Source: an uncultured Spartobacteria bacterium
Lineage (GTDB): Bacteria; Verrucomicrobiota; Verrucomicrobiia; Chthoniobacterales; Terrimicrobiaceae
Length of the DNA stretch: 7,912 nucleotides
Direction of reading: 5' to 3'
NCBI GenBank assembly: GCA_903915315.1
Contig: CAIWSO010000554.1
Span: 1 to 7,912, forward strand
Shown: positions 1-6,457 of the stretch, piece by piece
How the letters are laid out: each line of letters starts with the position of its first letter
How positions within the stretch are numbered: position 1 is the first letter of the stretch
Notes under the pieces: generated by a model
Told to the model about the DNA's origin: nothing
Seen by the model: the letters and a program-made list of their open reading frames with translations, nothing else
Database searches by the model: none
Program-made: the position numbers and the translations under genes

Positions 1-1241
1 GGTCTCGACCGGTGCCCTTGCTGGAGCATGGCGGCACCCGATCTCAAATTCAGCGTTCAGCGATCACGATTTCGATTGTTCTGAACCTCGTGGTGCTTGG
101 TTTTTTCAAATACTTCAATTTCGGGGTTGAGAGTTACAACGCGCTCGCCCAGTCGATGGGATTGGAAAGTTGGCAGTGGAATACGTTTTTTGAAGTAATT
201 CTTCCTCTCGGGATCAGCTTCTACACGTTCCAAGCCATGAGTTACACCATCGATGTCTATCGCGGTGAGGCGCGCGCGATGGCGAGCCTGGCTGATTTTT
301 CCTGCTTCGTCTCGATGTTCCCCCACCTCGTGGCCGGACCGATTCTGAAATTCTCTTTTCTGGCCGATCAAATCGAAAGCCGATCGTTGACCATGGAGAA
401 GTTTGCGCGTGGGGTGGCATTTCTCTCGCTCGGGTTTTCCAAAAAAATCCTTCTGGCTAATCCCTGTGGCAAGATCGCTGACCTCACCTTTCTCAATGGA
501 TCGCCGAATATCCTTGATGCTTGGTATGGCGCGGTGGCTTATGCGTTCCAGATCTACTTCGACTTCAGTGCCTATTCGGATATGGCGATTGGGCTTGGAC
601 TCATGCTCGGCTTTGTTTTTGCCAAAAACTTCGACTCGCCGTACCAAGCGAAATCCATCACCGATTTTTGGCGGCGTTGGCACATCTCGCTTTCGAGTTG
701 GCTTCGCGATTACCTCTACATTCCCCTTGGGGGCAACAAGCGCGGAGCTGTCCGCACCTATATCAATCTACTTCTCGTCATGCTCATCGGCGGGCTCTGG
801 CACGGAGCCTCGTGGAACTTTGTGATTTGGGGAGGGATTCATGGCACGGCATTGGCATTGGAGCGCTACTATCGAAACAACGCGGTCTTCCGCTGGATTC
901 CAGCCTTCCTTCAAACAGCCTTCACCTTTTTTATCGTGGTTTTCGCTTGGGTTTTCTTTCGTGCGAAAGACTGGCCCTCCGCTCTCGCCTATTGTCGCAG
1001 TCTGACGGGATGGGGGGAGTCTTCCGATGGGGCGGCATTGCTGGGTGGGATCATTTGTCAACCCTACTACCTTGGCAGCTTCCTCCTCGCCGCATTGGTG
1101 GTGTGGATGGGACCACAGACTTGGGATTGGACTCGGGTGCTCAACTCGGGAAAAGTCGCCGTGCTTATCGCCCTATTCTGGCTTTCGATTATCGTGATGA
1201 CGACGCAGGCCTACAATCCCTTCATCTATTTTATCTTCTAA
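1..1241 (+). CDS. MBOAT-family O-acyltransferase, AlgI-like (5' end cut by window)
   Basis: Polytopic inner-membrane acyltransferase of the MBOAT family, the kind that moves acetyl groups across the membrane for polysaccharide O-acetylation (AlgI in alginate). The frame is open to the left edge, and about 412 codons are visible against roughly 460-520 in AlgI-like proteins, so an N-terminal part is missing; the GTG at 12 is probably internal. Counting from that GTG, the conserved QIYFDFSAYSDMAIGLG block is at 180-196, FWRRWHISLSSWLRDYLYIP at 219-238 with H224, and GLWHGASWNF at 261-270 with the family's catalytic-type His at H264. Several hydrophobic segments and the C-terminal YNPFIYFIF also fit. 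The next gene, an AlgX-like SGNH protein, starts 3 bases after the stop, so the two are almost certainly one transcript. Family assignment is firm. The acceptor polymer is unknown, and I do not use the name algI because nothing shows alginate. Confidence 0.93.
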   Translation, partial: SRPVPLLEHGGTRSQIQRSAITISIVLNLVVLGFFKYFNFGVESYNALAQSMGLESWQWNTFFEVILPLGISFYTFQAMSYTIDVYRGEARAMASLADFSCFVSMFPHLVAGPILKFSFLADQIESRSLTMEKFARGVAFLSLGFSKKILLANPCGKIADLTFLNGSPNILDAWYGAVAYAFQIYFDFSAYSDMAIGLGLMLGFVFAKNFDSPYQAKSITDFWRRWHISLSSWLRDYLYIPLGGNKRGAVRTYINLLLVMLIGGLWHGASWNFVIWGGIHGTALALERYYRNNAVFRWIPAFLQTAFTFFIVVFAWVFFRAKDWPSALAYCRSLTGWGESSDGAALLGGIICQPYYLGSFLLAALVVWMGPQTWDWTRVLNSGKVAVLIALFWLSIIVMTTQAYNPFIYFIF

Positions 1242-1244
1242 GCC

Positions 1245-2867
1245 GTGATGCCGCCAAAAATTGATAATAGCAGGGAGGAGGCAGCGGTTCGCGAGGTCGG
1301 GGTCACTACGATTTCATTGAAGCTTCAGAAGCTTATGGTTGGAGCATTTCTTTTTACCCTGCTATCGGTACCTTTAGTTCAGATTGCCATCGAATTCTCC
1401 GCGCAGGAATGGCCTCGTTGCTTTCAAATCGTGCGTGCGATTCCGAACGTCGCAAAAGTCATCGGCGAATCCTCCTCCTTAGTATCGGGAATTTCCGCTG
1501 CGAACGAATCCCTCAAAAGAGATTTTAAAAACTACGAGAAGACCCTTGAGGACGAATCTTTCCTTATGCGGCGGACCTTGCCGGTGGCGCAGCATTGGAC
1601 CCTGCGATACCTCGGCCTCGGTAACGAAAAAGTCTACCCTGGTCGCGAGGGAGGGTTGTTTTACCGTCCGGATGTGGATTATGTCGCGGGGCCGGGATTT
1701 CTTAATCCGACCGAGCTGCGCCATCGTCCGAATTCCGCCAACCCGCTCCCCGCGCTCCTGAGATTTCGTGATGACCTCGCCGCGCGTGGGATCCGCCTTA
1801 TCCTAGTGCCCGTGCCGCTCAAGCCCGTTGTCGATCCCGAGTTTCTAGCTGGCTCGATCCCGAGTCAGCCGCTGCAAAACCCTTCTTTTGACGATTTCCT
1901 CGAGCAACTGCAAAAAAATGGGATCGAGTTTGTCGATGCCTCCCAAGCGATCCTTGATGAGAAGCGCTCGACCGGACGTCCTCAGTTTTTGAAAACCGAT
2001 TCGCATTGGACTCCCTCCGCCATGGAACGCGTGGCACGGCAAGTCGCAGAGAAAATTTCGTTACCGAATGACTCTCGCACATGGACGCGCGGTAAACCGC
2101 AGTCCGTCCGTAATCACGGGGATCTGGTCGCCATGCTCCGGCTTTCCGACCCCGCTGCGATCTTTCCCTTGGAGGAAGCGCTCATCACCCCTGTGGTAGG
2201 CCCTGATACCGCCGCATGGGCCCCAGATCCCGCTGCAGAGATATTGCTGCTCGGCGACAGCTTCAGTAACATTTACTCGCTCGAAGATTTGGGCTGGGGA
2301 TGTTCGGCGGGATTCGCAGAGCACCTGAGCTTGGCCCTGCAAAAGCCGCTGGACCGCATTGCGATTAACGCTGGTGGAGCCTTCACCACCCGCCAGACGC
2401 TGGCTCGCTCGCCGGAGCGCCTCGAAGGGAAGAAGATTGTGATTTACGAATTTGCCATGCGCGACCTTGCCTCTGGCGATTGGAAAGTTCTTCCGCTACC
2501 CGAATCGAAGCCTGTTGTTGAAAAGCAAAGTCCTTCACGAACGAGCCTCGTTGGCACAATCAAGGATATCACACGCGCGCCCAAGCCCGGTTCCGTGCCC
2601 TACAAGGATCTGATCGTTTGCATTCACCTCACGGATATCGATGGAGATTCGCCAGCTGAGGCGCTGGTGTTTCTGCATGGAATGAAAAACAACATCCCGA
2701 CAGAGGCGGGTTCGCTCAACCCAGGCGACCGAATCCGGATTCAGTCCGTGCCGTGGAGTCGTGTGGAGGACAAATACGGGGCCTTTAATCGCAAAGAAAT
2801 CAACGGCCCAGCGGCGGAGTTGGAGGATATTTTCTGGTCGGAAGAAATCCCCGAATCTGAGCAGTAA
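1245..2867 (+). CDS. AlgX/AlgJ-like SGNH O-acetyltransferase with C-terminal extra domain
   Basis: Membrane-anchored periplasmic acetyltransferase, expected to take acetyl groups delivered by the adjacent MBOAT protein and place them on a polysaccharide. The 540 residues hold a short cytoplasmic N-terminus, one hydrophobic segment at about 31-49, then an SGNH-like domain. Catalytic features visible are DSHW at 252-255 (the Asp-x-His pair of AlgX/AlgJ proteins) and LLLGDSFSN at 335-342 with the likely nucleophile S339. Residues about 430-535 form a further segment rich in short beta-like stretches (VGTIKDITRAPKPGSVPYKD at 436-455, then GDRIRIQSVPW), which looks like an OB-type or other beta fold and is not part of classical AlgX. 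Start is GTG 1245 or ATG 1248; they differ by one residue and neither has a clear Shine-Dalgarno, which fits translational coupling to the gene ending at 1241. The substrate is not determinable here. Confidence 0.85.
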   Translation: MMPPKIDNSREEAAVREVGVTTISLKLQKLMVGAFLFTLLSVPLVQIAIEFSAQEWPRCFQIVRAIPNVAKVIGESSSLVSGISAANESLKRDFKNYEKTLEDESFLMRRTLPVAQHWTLRYLGLGNEKVYPGREGGLFYRPDVDYVAGPGFLNPTELRHRPNSANPLPALLRFRDDLAARGIRLILVPVPLKPVVDPEFLAGSIPSQPLQNPSFDDFLEQLQKNGIEFVDASQAILDEKRSTGRPQFLKTDSHWTPSAMERVARQVAEKISLPNDSRTWTRGKPQSVRNHGDLVAMLRLSDPAAIFPLEEALITPVVGPDTAAWAPDPAAEILLLGDSFSNIYSLEDLGWGCSAGFAEHLSLALQKPLDRIAINAGGAFTTRQTLARSPERLEGKKIVIYEFAMRDLASGDWKVLPLPESKPVVEKQSPSRTSLVGTIKDITRAPKPGSVPYKDLIVCIHLTDIDGDSPAEALVFLHGMKNNIPTEAGSLNPGDRIRIQSVPWSRVEDKYGAFNRKEINGPAAELEDIFWSEEIPESEQ

Positions 2868-2883
2868 TCCCATTCTTTTGGAC

Positions 2884-2912
2884 AGCAGTTCCAGATACGA
2901 ATAATGACTGCT
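2884..2912 (+). terminator. Weak hairpin downstream of the AlgX-like gene
   Basis: A perfect 6-bp inverted repeat (AGCAGT at 2884-2889, ACTGCT at 2907-2912) with a 17-base loop lies 17 bases after the stop codon at 2867. Only two further T follow it, so it does not look like a standard intrinsic terminator. It may still help end transcription between the convergent acetylation genes and tRNA-Asp. Low certainty. Confidence 0.2.
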
Positions 2913-2926
2913 TTCTCGCGAAGAAC

Positions 2927-2934
2927 AAAAAAAA
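2927..2934 (-). terminator. U8 tract immediately 3' of tRNA-Asp
   Basis: On the minus strand the tRNA ends at 2936 and, after one G, runs into eight consecutive T (A8 on the plus strand). The GC-rich T-arm and acceptor stem followed by a U-run resembles an intrinsic terminator in which the tRNA itself supplies the secondary structure. It would stop both tRNA transcription and read-through from the upstream hexosaminidase gene. That it terminates is inferred from the pattern. Confidence 0.45.
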
Positions 2935-2935
2935 C

Positions 2936-3009
2936 CGGAGTCTACGGGGCTCGAACCCGCAACCTCCGCCGTGACAGGGCGGCGCTCTGACCAATTGAGC
3001 TAAGACTCC
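2936..3009 (-). tRNA. tRNA-Asp (anticodon GTC)
   Basis: The reverse strand folds into a full cloverleaf of 74 nucleotides. The acceptor stem GGAGTCT/AGACTCC is perfectly paired. The D-arm is GCTC/GAGC with loop AATTGGTCA. The anticodon stem is CCGCC/GGCGG with loop CTGTCAC, giving anticodon GTC at 2973-2975. The variable loop is AGGTT, and the T-arm is GCGGG/CCCGT around TTCGAGC. The discriminator base is G, as expected for tRNA-Asp. The 3' CCA is not encoded, because the genome continues G then eight T, so it must be added after transcription. The gene lies downstream of nagZ on the same strand and converges with the acetylation genes. Confidence 0.97.
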
Positions 3010-3022
3010 TAAGAGGGCGTAG

Positions 3023-3052
3023 ATAGTAGGCGTGGATGCCTAGTGGGTGCAA
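3023..3052 (-). promoter_or_regulatory. Candidate sigma-70-type promoter for tRNA-Asp
   Basis: On the minus strand, TTGCAC (3047-3052, 3 of 6 consensus bases) and TACTAT (3023-3028, 4 of 6) are 18 bases apart, and the tRNA 5' end lies 13 bases beyond the -10-like box. The bases just after that box include CGCCC; a GC-rich discriminator is typical of stringently controlled stable-RNA promoters. The site sits in the 52-base gap after the nagZ stop codon. The boxes are imperfect, so the tRNA may instead be transcribed from nagZ. Confidence 0.4.
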
Positions 3053-3061
3053 TCCTTTTGT

Positions 3062-4159
3062 TCAATAAATTTCCACCGGCGATCGCTTGCCATCCTCGGG
3101 GCTGCGCTGGGCGGCTTTTTCGGGGCCGAGAACGGCGATGCGGAGATCGAGGATTTCGGCATCGACGGCATGAAAGGATTCCAAGCTGAAGGGTGTCGGG
3201 GCGGCGAGCTTGGCTTTGCAACGCGCGACGGATTCGAGAGCGGCATCGAGCTTTTTGCCCATCGAATCGATGGCTTTTTTCGCAGTGGCCGCCATTTCCA
3301 CGCGATGGCAAATCATGAGGAGGTCATTGCCGACCTCAATGCCGAGGCGCATGGTTTCATCAAATCCGTAGTGGTTCAAAATCGCGCCCATGTCGAGATC
3401 GTCTGTCATGACGAGACCTTCGAAGCCCATGTCTTTGCGGAGTAGGTCGCGGATGATCACGGGGGAGAGCGACGCGGGGCGATCCACGGGATCCAAGCCG
3501 GAGACGGCAATGTGGCCGATCATCATGCTGTCGACGGAGTGAGCGAAATGGCGGAAGACAGCGAGTTCATGGGCTTCCATGAGATCGCTCGATCGCTCAA
3601 TGCGCGGGAGTTCATGGTGGGGGTCGAGGCCCGCTGAGGCGTAACCGGGAAAGTGCTTGCCGCAACTCAACACGCCGGTGGCGCGGAGACCATCATTGAA
3701 GGCGCTGGCTTTTTGAATCACCTCGGCCACATCGCGACCGTAGCAACGGCCACGGAGCGAATTGTCGGCTTCGTCGTCGAAGGAAATATCGAGAACGGGA
3801 CAGAGGTCGAGATTGAATCCAAATAGGCGAAGGATCCGTCCGGTAATGTCACCATGGCGGCGGATGAGATCGAGGTCTCCGCAGTCGCGGAGTTGCTGGG
3901 CGTTCGGTGGCTCGTTACCGATCAGCTTGAGTCGGGAAACGCGGCCCCCTTCCTGATCGATCGTGATGATCGGTTCCACCTTGCTGAGATCACGAAGATC
4001 GTCGATGAGCTTGCGGAGTTGCGCGGGGGACTGAATGTTGCGTCCGAAGAGAATGAAGCCGCCAGGCTGGACCTCGCGGAAGAGGCGGGCGGATTCGGAA
4101 TCGAGTTCGGCGCCGGGGACACCGACGAGCAGGAGTTGACCAGGATTGTGAGATGGCAT
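3062..4159 (-). CDS. nagZ: Glycoside hydrolase family 3 beta-N-acetylhexosaminidase, NagZ type
   Basis: Predicted cytoplasmic enzyme that cuts N-acetylglucosamine from anhydro-muropeptides in peptidoglycan recycling, the NagZ role within GH3. The 365 residues form a single TIM-barrel GH3 domain without signal peptide or membrane segment, close to the usual single-domain NagZ length plus a tail of about 30 residues. Visible motifs are IDQEGGRVSRL at 67-77, KHFPG at 168-172, and DPHHELP at 179-185 in the mobile loop, where NagZ enzymes carry an Asp-x-His general acid/base (D179 and H181 here). VMTDDLDMGA at 250-259 has D253 as likely nucleophile. The residue after KHFPG is Tyr rather than the commoner His. 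The ATG at 4159 precedes the conserved LLLVGVPG segment and has no clear Shine-Dalgarno. The gene is divergent from nadD with 36 bases between starts, and tRNA-Asp follows downstream. The exact substrate is inferred from the family. Confidence 0.9.
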   Translation of the reverse strand: MPSHNPGQLLLVGVPGAELDSESARLFREVQPGGFILFGRNIQSPAQLRKLIDDLRDLSKVEPIITIDQEGGRVSRLKLIGNEPPNAQQLRDCGDLDLIRRHGDITGRILRLFGFNLDLCPVLDISFDDEADNSLRGRCYGRDVAEVIQKASAFNDGLRATGVLSCGKHFPGYASAGLDPHHELPRIERSSDLMEAHELAVFRHFAHSVDSMMIGHIAVSGLDPVDRPASLSPVIIRDLLRKDMGFEGLVMTDDLDMGAILNHYGFDETMRLGIEVGNDLLMICHRVEMAATAKKAIDSMGKKLDAALESVARCKAKLAAPTPFSLESFHAVDAEILDLRIAVLGPEKAAQRSPEDGKRSPVEIY

Positions 4160-4177
4160 ATCGACGGGAAACCAGAT

Positions 4178-4183
4178 TTTATA
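4178..4183 (-). promoter_or_regulatory. Possible -10 box for nagZ in the divergent gap
   Basis: TATAAA on the minus strand matches 5 of 6 consensus bases and ends 18 bases before the nagZ ATG. It would give a leader of only about a dozen bases. At 16-18 bases upstream I see no good -35 (GATGAA or neighbours, inside the nadD start region). Only a hint of a promoter. Confidence 0.22.
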
Positions 4184-4195
4184 CGGTCTGTCGAA

Positions 4196-4768
4196 ATGAT
4201 TTCATCACAGAACATCGGATTATTTGGCGGAAGCTTCGATCCTATCCACCACGGACATCTCATCTTGGCGCGGGATGCGATGGAAAAACTCGGCCTCGAG
4301 CGTGTCATTTTCATCCCCGCAAATATCTCTCCCCACAAGTTGGATCGTCCTCCGGTGTCCGCCGCCCTGCGTTGCGAGATGGTGGAGGCAGCTATCGAGG
4401 GTGAGGCGGGTTTGTTCTGCGATCGCTGCGAAGCCGAAAGGTCTGGGCCGTCCTTCGCGGTGGATACTGTGCGGTTGATGATGAAGCGATTTCCGAGTGC
4501 ACGTTTTTTTTATTTCATCGGCGAGGACAATGTGGCGGATCTGGGAACTTGGAAGGAAATCGATGATCTGCGCGGGTTGGTGAGCTTCGTGGTCCTGGCT
4601 CGGGGCGGGTTTTCCAACGAAGGCGGTTTCCCAGTGATCTCGCGAAATGTGGATATTTCGTCGACGAATATCAGGAATCGCATTGCCGATGGCCTCTCCG
4701 TGCGTTATTTGCTCCCTGACTCCACATGCAAAATCATCCAACAATATCGACTCTACCGGAATGAATGA
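4196..4768 (+). CDS. nadD: Nicotinate-nucleotide adenylyltransferase (NadD)
   Basis: Transfers AMP from ATP to nicotinate mononucleotide, forming deamido-NAD, a shared step of NAD synthesis in the cytoplasm. The 190-residue protein has the nucleotidyltransferase signature GGSFDPIHHGH at 11-21, with the HxGH ATP-binding motif at 18-21. It also has PHK at 46-48, FIGEDNVADLGTWKEI at 107-122, and the C-terminal ISSTNIR at 154-160. Length and motif order are typical of NadD. The frame stays open for 114 codons upstream, but those lie antisense to nagZ and NadD proteins begin just before the GGxFDP motif, so ATG 4196 is chosen although no Shine-Dalgarno is evident. The gene overlaps the rsfS start by 8 bases; the nadD-rsfS pairing is common in bacteria. 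Confidence 0.95.
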   Translation: MISSQNIGLFGGSFDPIHHGHLILARDAMEKLGLERVIFIPANISPHKLDRPPVSAALRCEMVEAAIEGEAGLFCDRCEAERSGPSFAVDTVRLMMKRFPSARFFYFIGEDNVADLGTWKEIDDLRGLVSFVVLARGGFSNEGGFPVISRNVDISSTNIRNRIADGLSVRYLLPDSTCKIIQQYRLYRNE

Positions 4769-5111
4769 TCCGGAAAACATAGCCCGCACGTGTGCGGCAG
4801 CGGCCGCTGACAAGAAGGCGGGGGATATCGTATTGCTCGATATGCGCGACATTTCAGGGTTCACCGATTTCTTTTTGATCTGCTCGGGATCTTCCGAGCC
4901 GCAGTTGAAGGCGATTGCGTCATCGATGCGCGAAAGGGTGAAGGAGATTCACCAGACGAGGCCGATTTCCGAGGATGGCTATCCCGGCAGCCAGTGGGTC
5001 GTGATCGATTTTGGCTCCGTGATTTGCCACATCTTTTTGGAGTCCCGTCGTGAGTTTTACGACCTCGAAGGTCTCTGGAGCGACGCCAAGCGCGTGAACG
5101 TGGAGGGGTAA
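4761..5111 (+). CDS. rsfS: Ribosomal silencing factor RsfS
   Basis: Binds ribosomal protein uL14 on the large subunit and blocks subunit joining, lowering translation during starvation or stationary phase (known for the RsfS/Iojap/DUF143 family). The 116 residues match family size. Signatures seen are a TDFFLICSGSSEPQLKAIAS block at 35-54, then WVVIDFGSVICHIF at 79-92 and REFYDLEGLWSDA at 97-109. The frame extends further upstream inside nadD, but ATG 4761 is the first start giving a normal RsfS N-terminus. It overlaps the nadD stop by 8 bases, implying translational coupling. A strong GGAGG near its end serves the next gene. Confidence 0.95.
   Translation: MNDPENIARTCAAAAADKKAGDIVLLDMRDISGFTDFFLICSGSSEPQLKAIASSMRERVKEIHQTRPISEDGYPGSQWVVIDFGSVICHIFLESRREFYDLEGLWSDAKRVNVEG
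5102..5106 (+). promoter_or_regulatory. Strong Shine-Dalgarno for the CPXCG protein
   Basis: GGAGG lies 6 bases before the ATG at 5113 and within the last codons of rsfS. It is the clearest ribosome binding site in the window and fixes the start of this small gene, which begins one base after the rsfS stop. Confidence 0.75.
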
Positions 5112-5112
5112 C

Positions 5113-5298
5113 ATGGATCAGGTGGAGGATGTCGAAATCGAGTGTCCCTATTGCGGGGAAACATTTGGCATTCTCGTCGATACCAACTATGCCTCCTTGG
5201 AAATGATCGAGGATTGCTCGGTTTGCTGTCACCCGATCCAGCTGAGTCTACGTTTTTCTGGAGGTGAAATCGTCTCTCTCGAGGCGAAGACATCCTGA
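5113..5298 (+). CDS. CPXCG-motif cysteine-rich small protein
   Basis: A 61-residue protein with CPYCG at 11-15 and CSVCC at 35-39, two CxxC knuckles about 20 residues apart, so it most likely binds one zinc ion as a zinc ribbon (C11, C14, C35, C38; C39 and H40 are spare ligands). The remainder is acidic and beta-like, with no membrane segment or signal peptide. It matches the small CPXCG-motif family found in many proteobacteria and other Gram-negatives, whose role is unknown to me. A good Shine-Dalgarno and packing one base after rsfS support that it is real and co-transcribed. The neighbourhood (RsfS, NadD) would allow a link to translation or nucleotide metabolism, but that is only a guess. 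Confidence 0.85.
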   Translation: MDQVEDVEIECPYCGETFGILVDTNYASLEMIEDCSVCCHPIQLSLRFSGGEIVSLEAKTS

Positions 5299-5304
5299 TG
5301 TCGA

Positions 5305-6081
5305 ATGATGGCTGCTTTTTTGTTTGATCGCCCGGGAAGCCCCGCCACGCTTCCGGCCAAGGTTTTTTCCACCCTGCTCCTACTTCTCGGGTATTCCGTT
5401 CTCTGTTGGTTGGCGTTCTCAAATTCGATTCAGAACTGGGACAAGGCCTGGGCTTATCGAGTTACATTTTTGGAGGGATGGGCGGGAACGATCGGCATTT
5501 CCGCTGTCGCGTTGATCCTGAGCACGATGATCGGCGTGTTGGCGGCTCTGGCTAGGAGATCCCGATTTTTGCCGTTGCGTTACTCCGCCATTGCGTATGT
5601 GGAGACGATCCGCGGACTGCCTCTCGTGGTATTAGTGCTTTTCGGCTTTTATGGAGTCGCAAATGCGGTGGGGTGGAATGACCGGATTTCCGTGGGCATC
5701 CTGATCCTCTCCCTTTTCAGCGGCGCCTATATCTCAGAAATGATTCGGGCTGGCATCGAGAGTGTCGGGCGTTCGCAATGGGATAGTGCGCGGGCAATCG
5801 GACTCACGTCCGAACAGACCTATCGTTTTGTGATTTTTCCTCAGGTCGCACGACAGATCTTGCCGCCGTTGGCGGGGCAGTTTTCCTCCCTTATCAAAGA
5901 TTCGTCATTGCTCTATATCATTGGCATATCCGAGCTGACCTTCGTGGCGAACCAGGTGAATTCGGCGACGTATAGCACGTTTGAGAGTTTTATCCCGCTG
6001 GGATTTTGCTATCTTGTCCTAACTTTGCCTATTTCCCTTTGGAGTCGATATCTGGAGGGCAGGGTGCGTTATGAATCGTAA
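5305..6081 (+). CDS. Polar amino acid ABC transporter permease (HisM/GlnP type)
   Basis: Inner-membrane channel subunit of an ABC importer for polar amino acids or similar small solutes. The 258 residues have hydrophobic segments at about 20-39, 58-84, 97-120, 128-146 and 227-247. The family motif IRGLPLVVLVLF is at 102-113. The EAA-type coupling loop spans about 149-181 (GIESVGRSQWDSARAIGLTS followed by the FVIFPQVARQILPPLAGQF stretch) and docks the ATPase. An N-terminal stretch of about 55 residues with an additional membrane segment precedes the usual five-helix core. Start ATG 5305 (or 5308) lies 6 bases after the CPXCG stop and lacks a good Shine-Dalgarno, suggesting coupling. The 3' end overlaps the lipoprotein gene by 11 bases. 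Substrate specificity cannot be read from the sequence. Confidence 0.92.
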   Translation: MMAAFLFDRPGSPATLPAKVFSTLLLLLGYSVLCWLAFSNSIQNWDKAWAYRVTFLEGWAGTIGISAVALILSTMIGVLAALARRSRFLPLRYSAIAYVETIRGLPLVVLVLFGFYGVANAVGWNDRISVGILILSLFSGAYISEMIRAGIESVGRSQWDSARAIGLTSEQTYRFVIFPQVARQILPPLAGQFSSLIKDSSLLYIIGISELTFVANQVNSATYSTFESFIPLGFCYLVLTLPISLWSRYLEGRVRYES

Positions 6082-6457
6082 ATCTTTTCCATTCTTTTTA
6101 CTGATGCTGCTCTCAGGTTGTGTGTCCGTCGAGGTGTTCGATCAGAACGATCCGCCCGAGTATATCGTGAACCAGCGGGCGGATTTCTTTAAGCACGGAC
6201 CGGCTCAGGCATTCCCTCCCGAAAAAATCAACAAAGACACCTATCTGAATGTGCTGAAAAAAGATTCCGGTTTCGCCTTTGTTCGGCTTTTGGACAAGCG
6301 CACGGGATACATCGCTTGGAGCGAATTGCGCGCGGCGCCTCCGCCGGTTCCTGAGGTCCCGTTTGACCCTGTCTCGGTGGATGAGATTGTCGAGGTTCCG
6401 CTTCCCGACTTCAATCTGGTGCCAGACGAACTCTCTTCGGAGAAGAGGAAGCCGTGA
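6071..6457 (+). CDS. Lipoprotein with SH3-like domain, inside the ABC operon
   Basis: A 128-residue predicted lipoprotein. The N-terminus is positively charged (MNRK), then hydrophobic, ending in the lipobox LSGC with C17 as the lipidated cysteine. Residues about 31-90 resemble a bacterial SH3 (SH3b) fold, with a VNQRADFFKHGP start and the DSGFAFVRLLDKRTGYIAWS stretch typical of the last strands. The C-terminal 35 residues are rich in Pro and acidic residues and probably disordered. An AGGG at 6061-6064, 6 bases before the ATG, supports the start. The gene overlaps the permease by 11 bases and the ATPase by 4, so it is firmly part of the transport operon. It is too small to be a periplasmic binding protein; whether it assists the transporter or binds cell wall is unknown. 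Lipoprotein call is strong, SH3 call moderate. Confidence 0.85.
   Translation: MNRKSFPFFLLMLLSGCVSVEVFDQNDPPEYIVNQRADFFKHGPAQAFPPEKINKDTYLNVLKKDSGFAFVRLLDKRTGYIAWSELRAAPPPVPEVPFDPVSVDEIVEVPLPDFNLVPDELSSEKRKP
6445..6448 (+). promoter_or_regulatory. Shine-Dalgarno deciding the GTG start of the ABC ATPase
   Basis: GAGG within an AGAGGA stretch is 5 bases before the GTG at 6454. It supports that non-ATG start, which overlaps the lipoprotein stop in a GTGA arrangement. Confidence 0.6.

Noticed and set aside
57..683. 208-codon open frame on the minus strand inside the MBOAT gene
   Set aside because: Highly charged, low-hydrophobicity translation with no recognisable motif, fully opposite a gene with clear conserved motifs.
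521..1264. 247-codon plus-strand frame overlapping the MBOAT gene
   Set aside because: Out-of-frame shadow rich in Arg, Leu and Ser. It has no motifs, and the overlapped frame is convincingly coding.
2936..3009. tRNA-Asp as an attachment site for an integrated element
   Set aside because: Both flanks are ordinary chromosomal genes, with no integrase and no repeat of the tRNA 3' end in the window.
3047..3445. 132-codon plus-strand frame antisense to nagZ
   Set aside because: Gly/Glu/Phe-rich mirror of the nagZ codons with no known motif or ribosome binding site.
4136..4164. TTGACC-N17-TATCGA as a promoter for nadD
   Set aside because: The -35 is good but the -10 matches only 3 of 6 bases. 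Too weak to list as a feature.
3854..4195. In-frame upstream extension that would make NadD 304 residues long
   Set aside because: It lies antisense to the nagZ coding region, and NadD proteins begin a few residues before the GGxFDP motif. The open frame is a by-product of GC-rich codon use.
4220..4864. 214-codon minus-strand frame across nadD and rsfS
   Set aside because: Antisense to two well-supported genes, with an atypical composition (His, Arg and Ile rich) and no domain.
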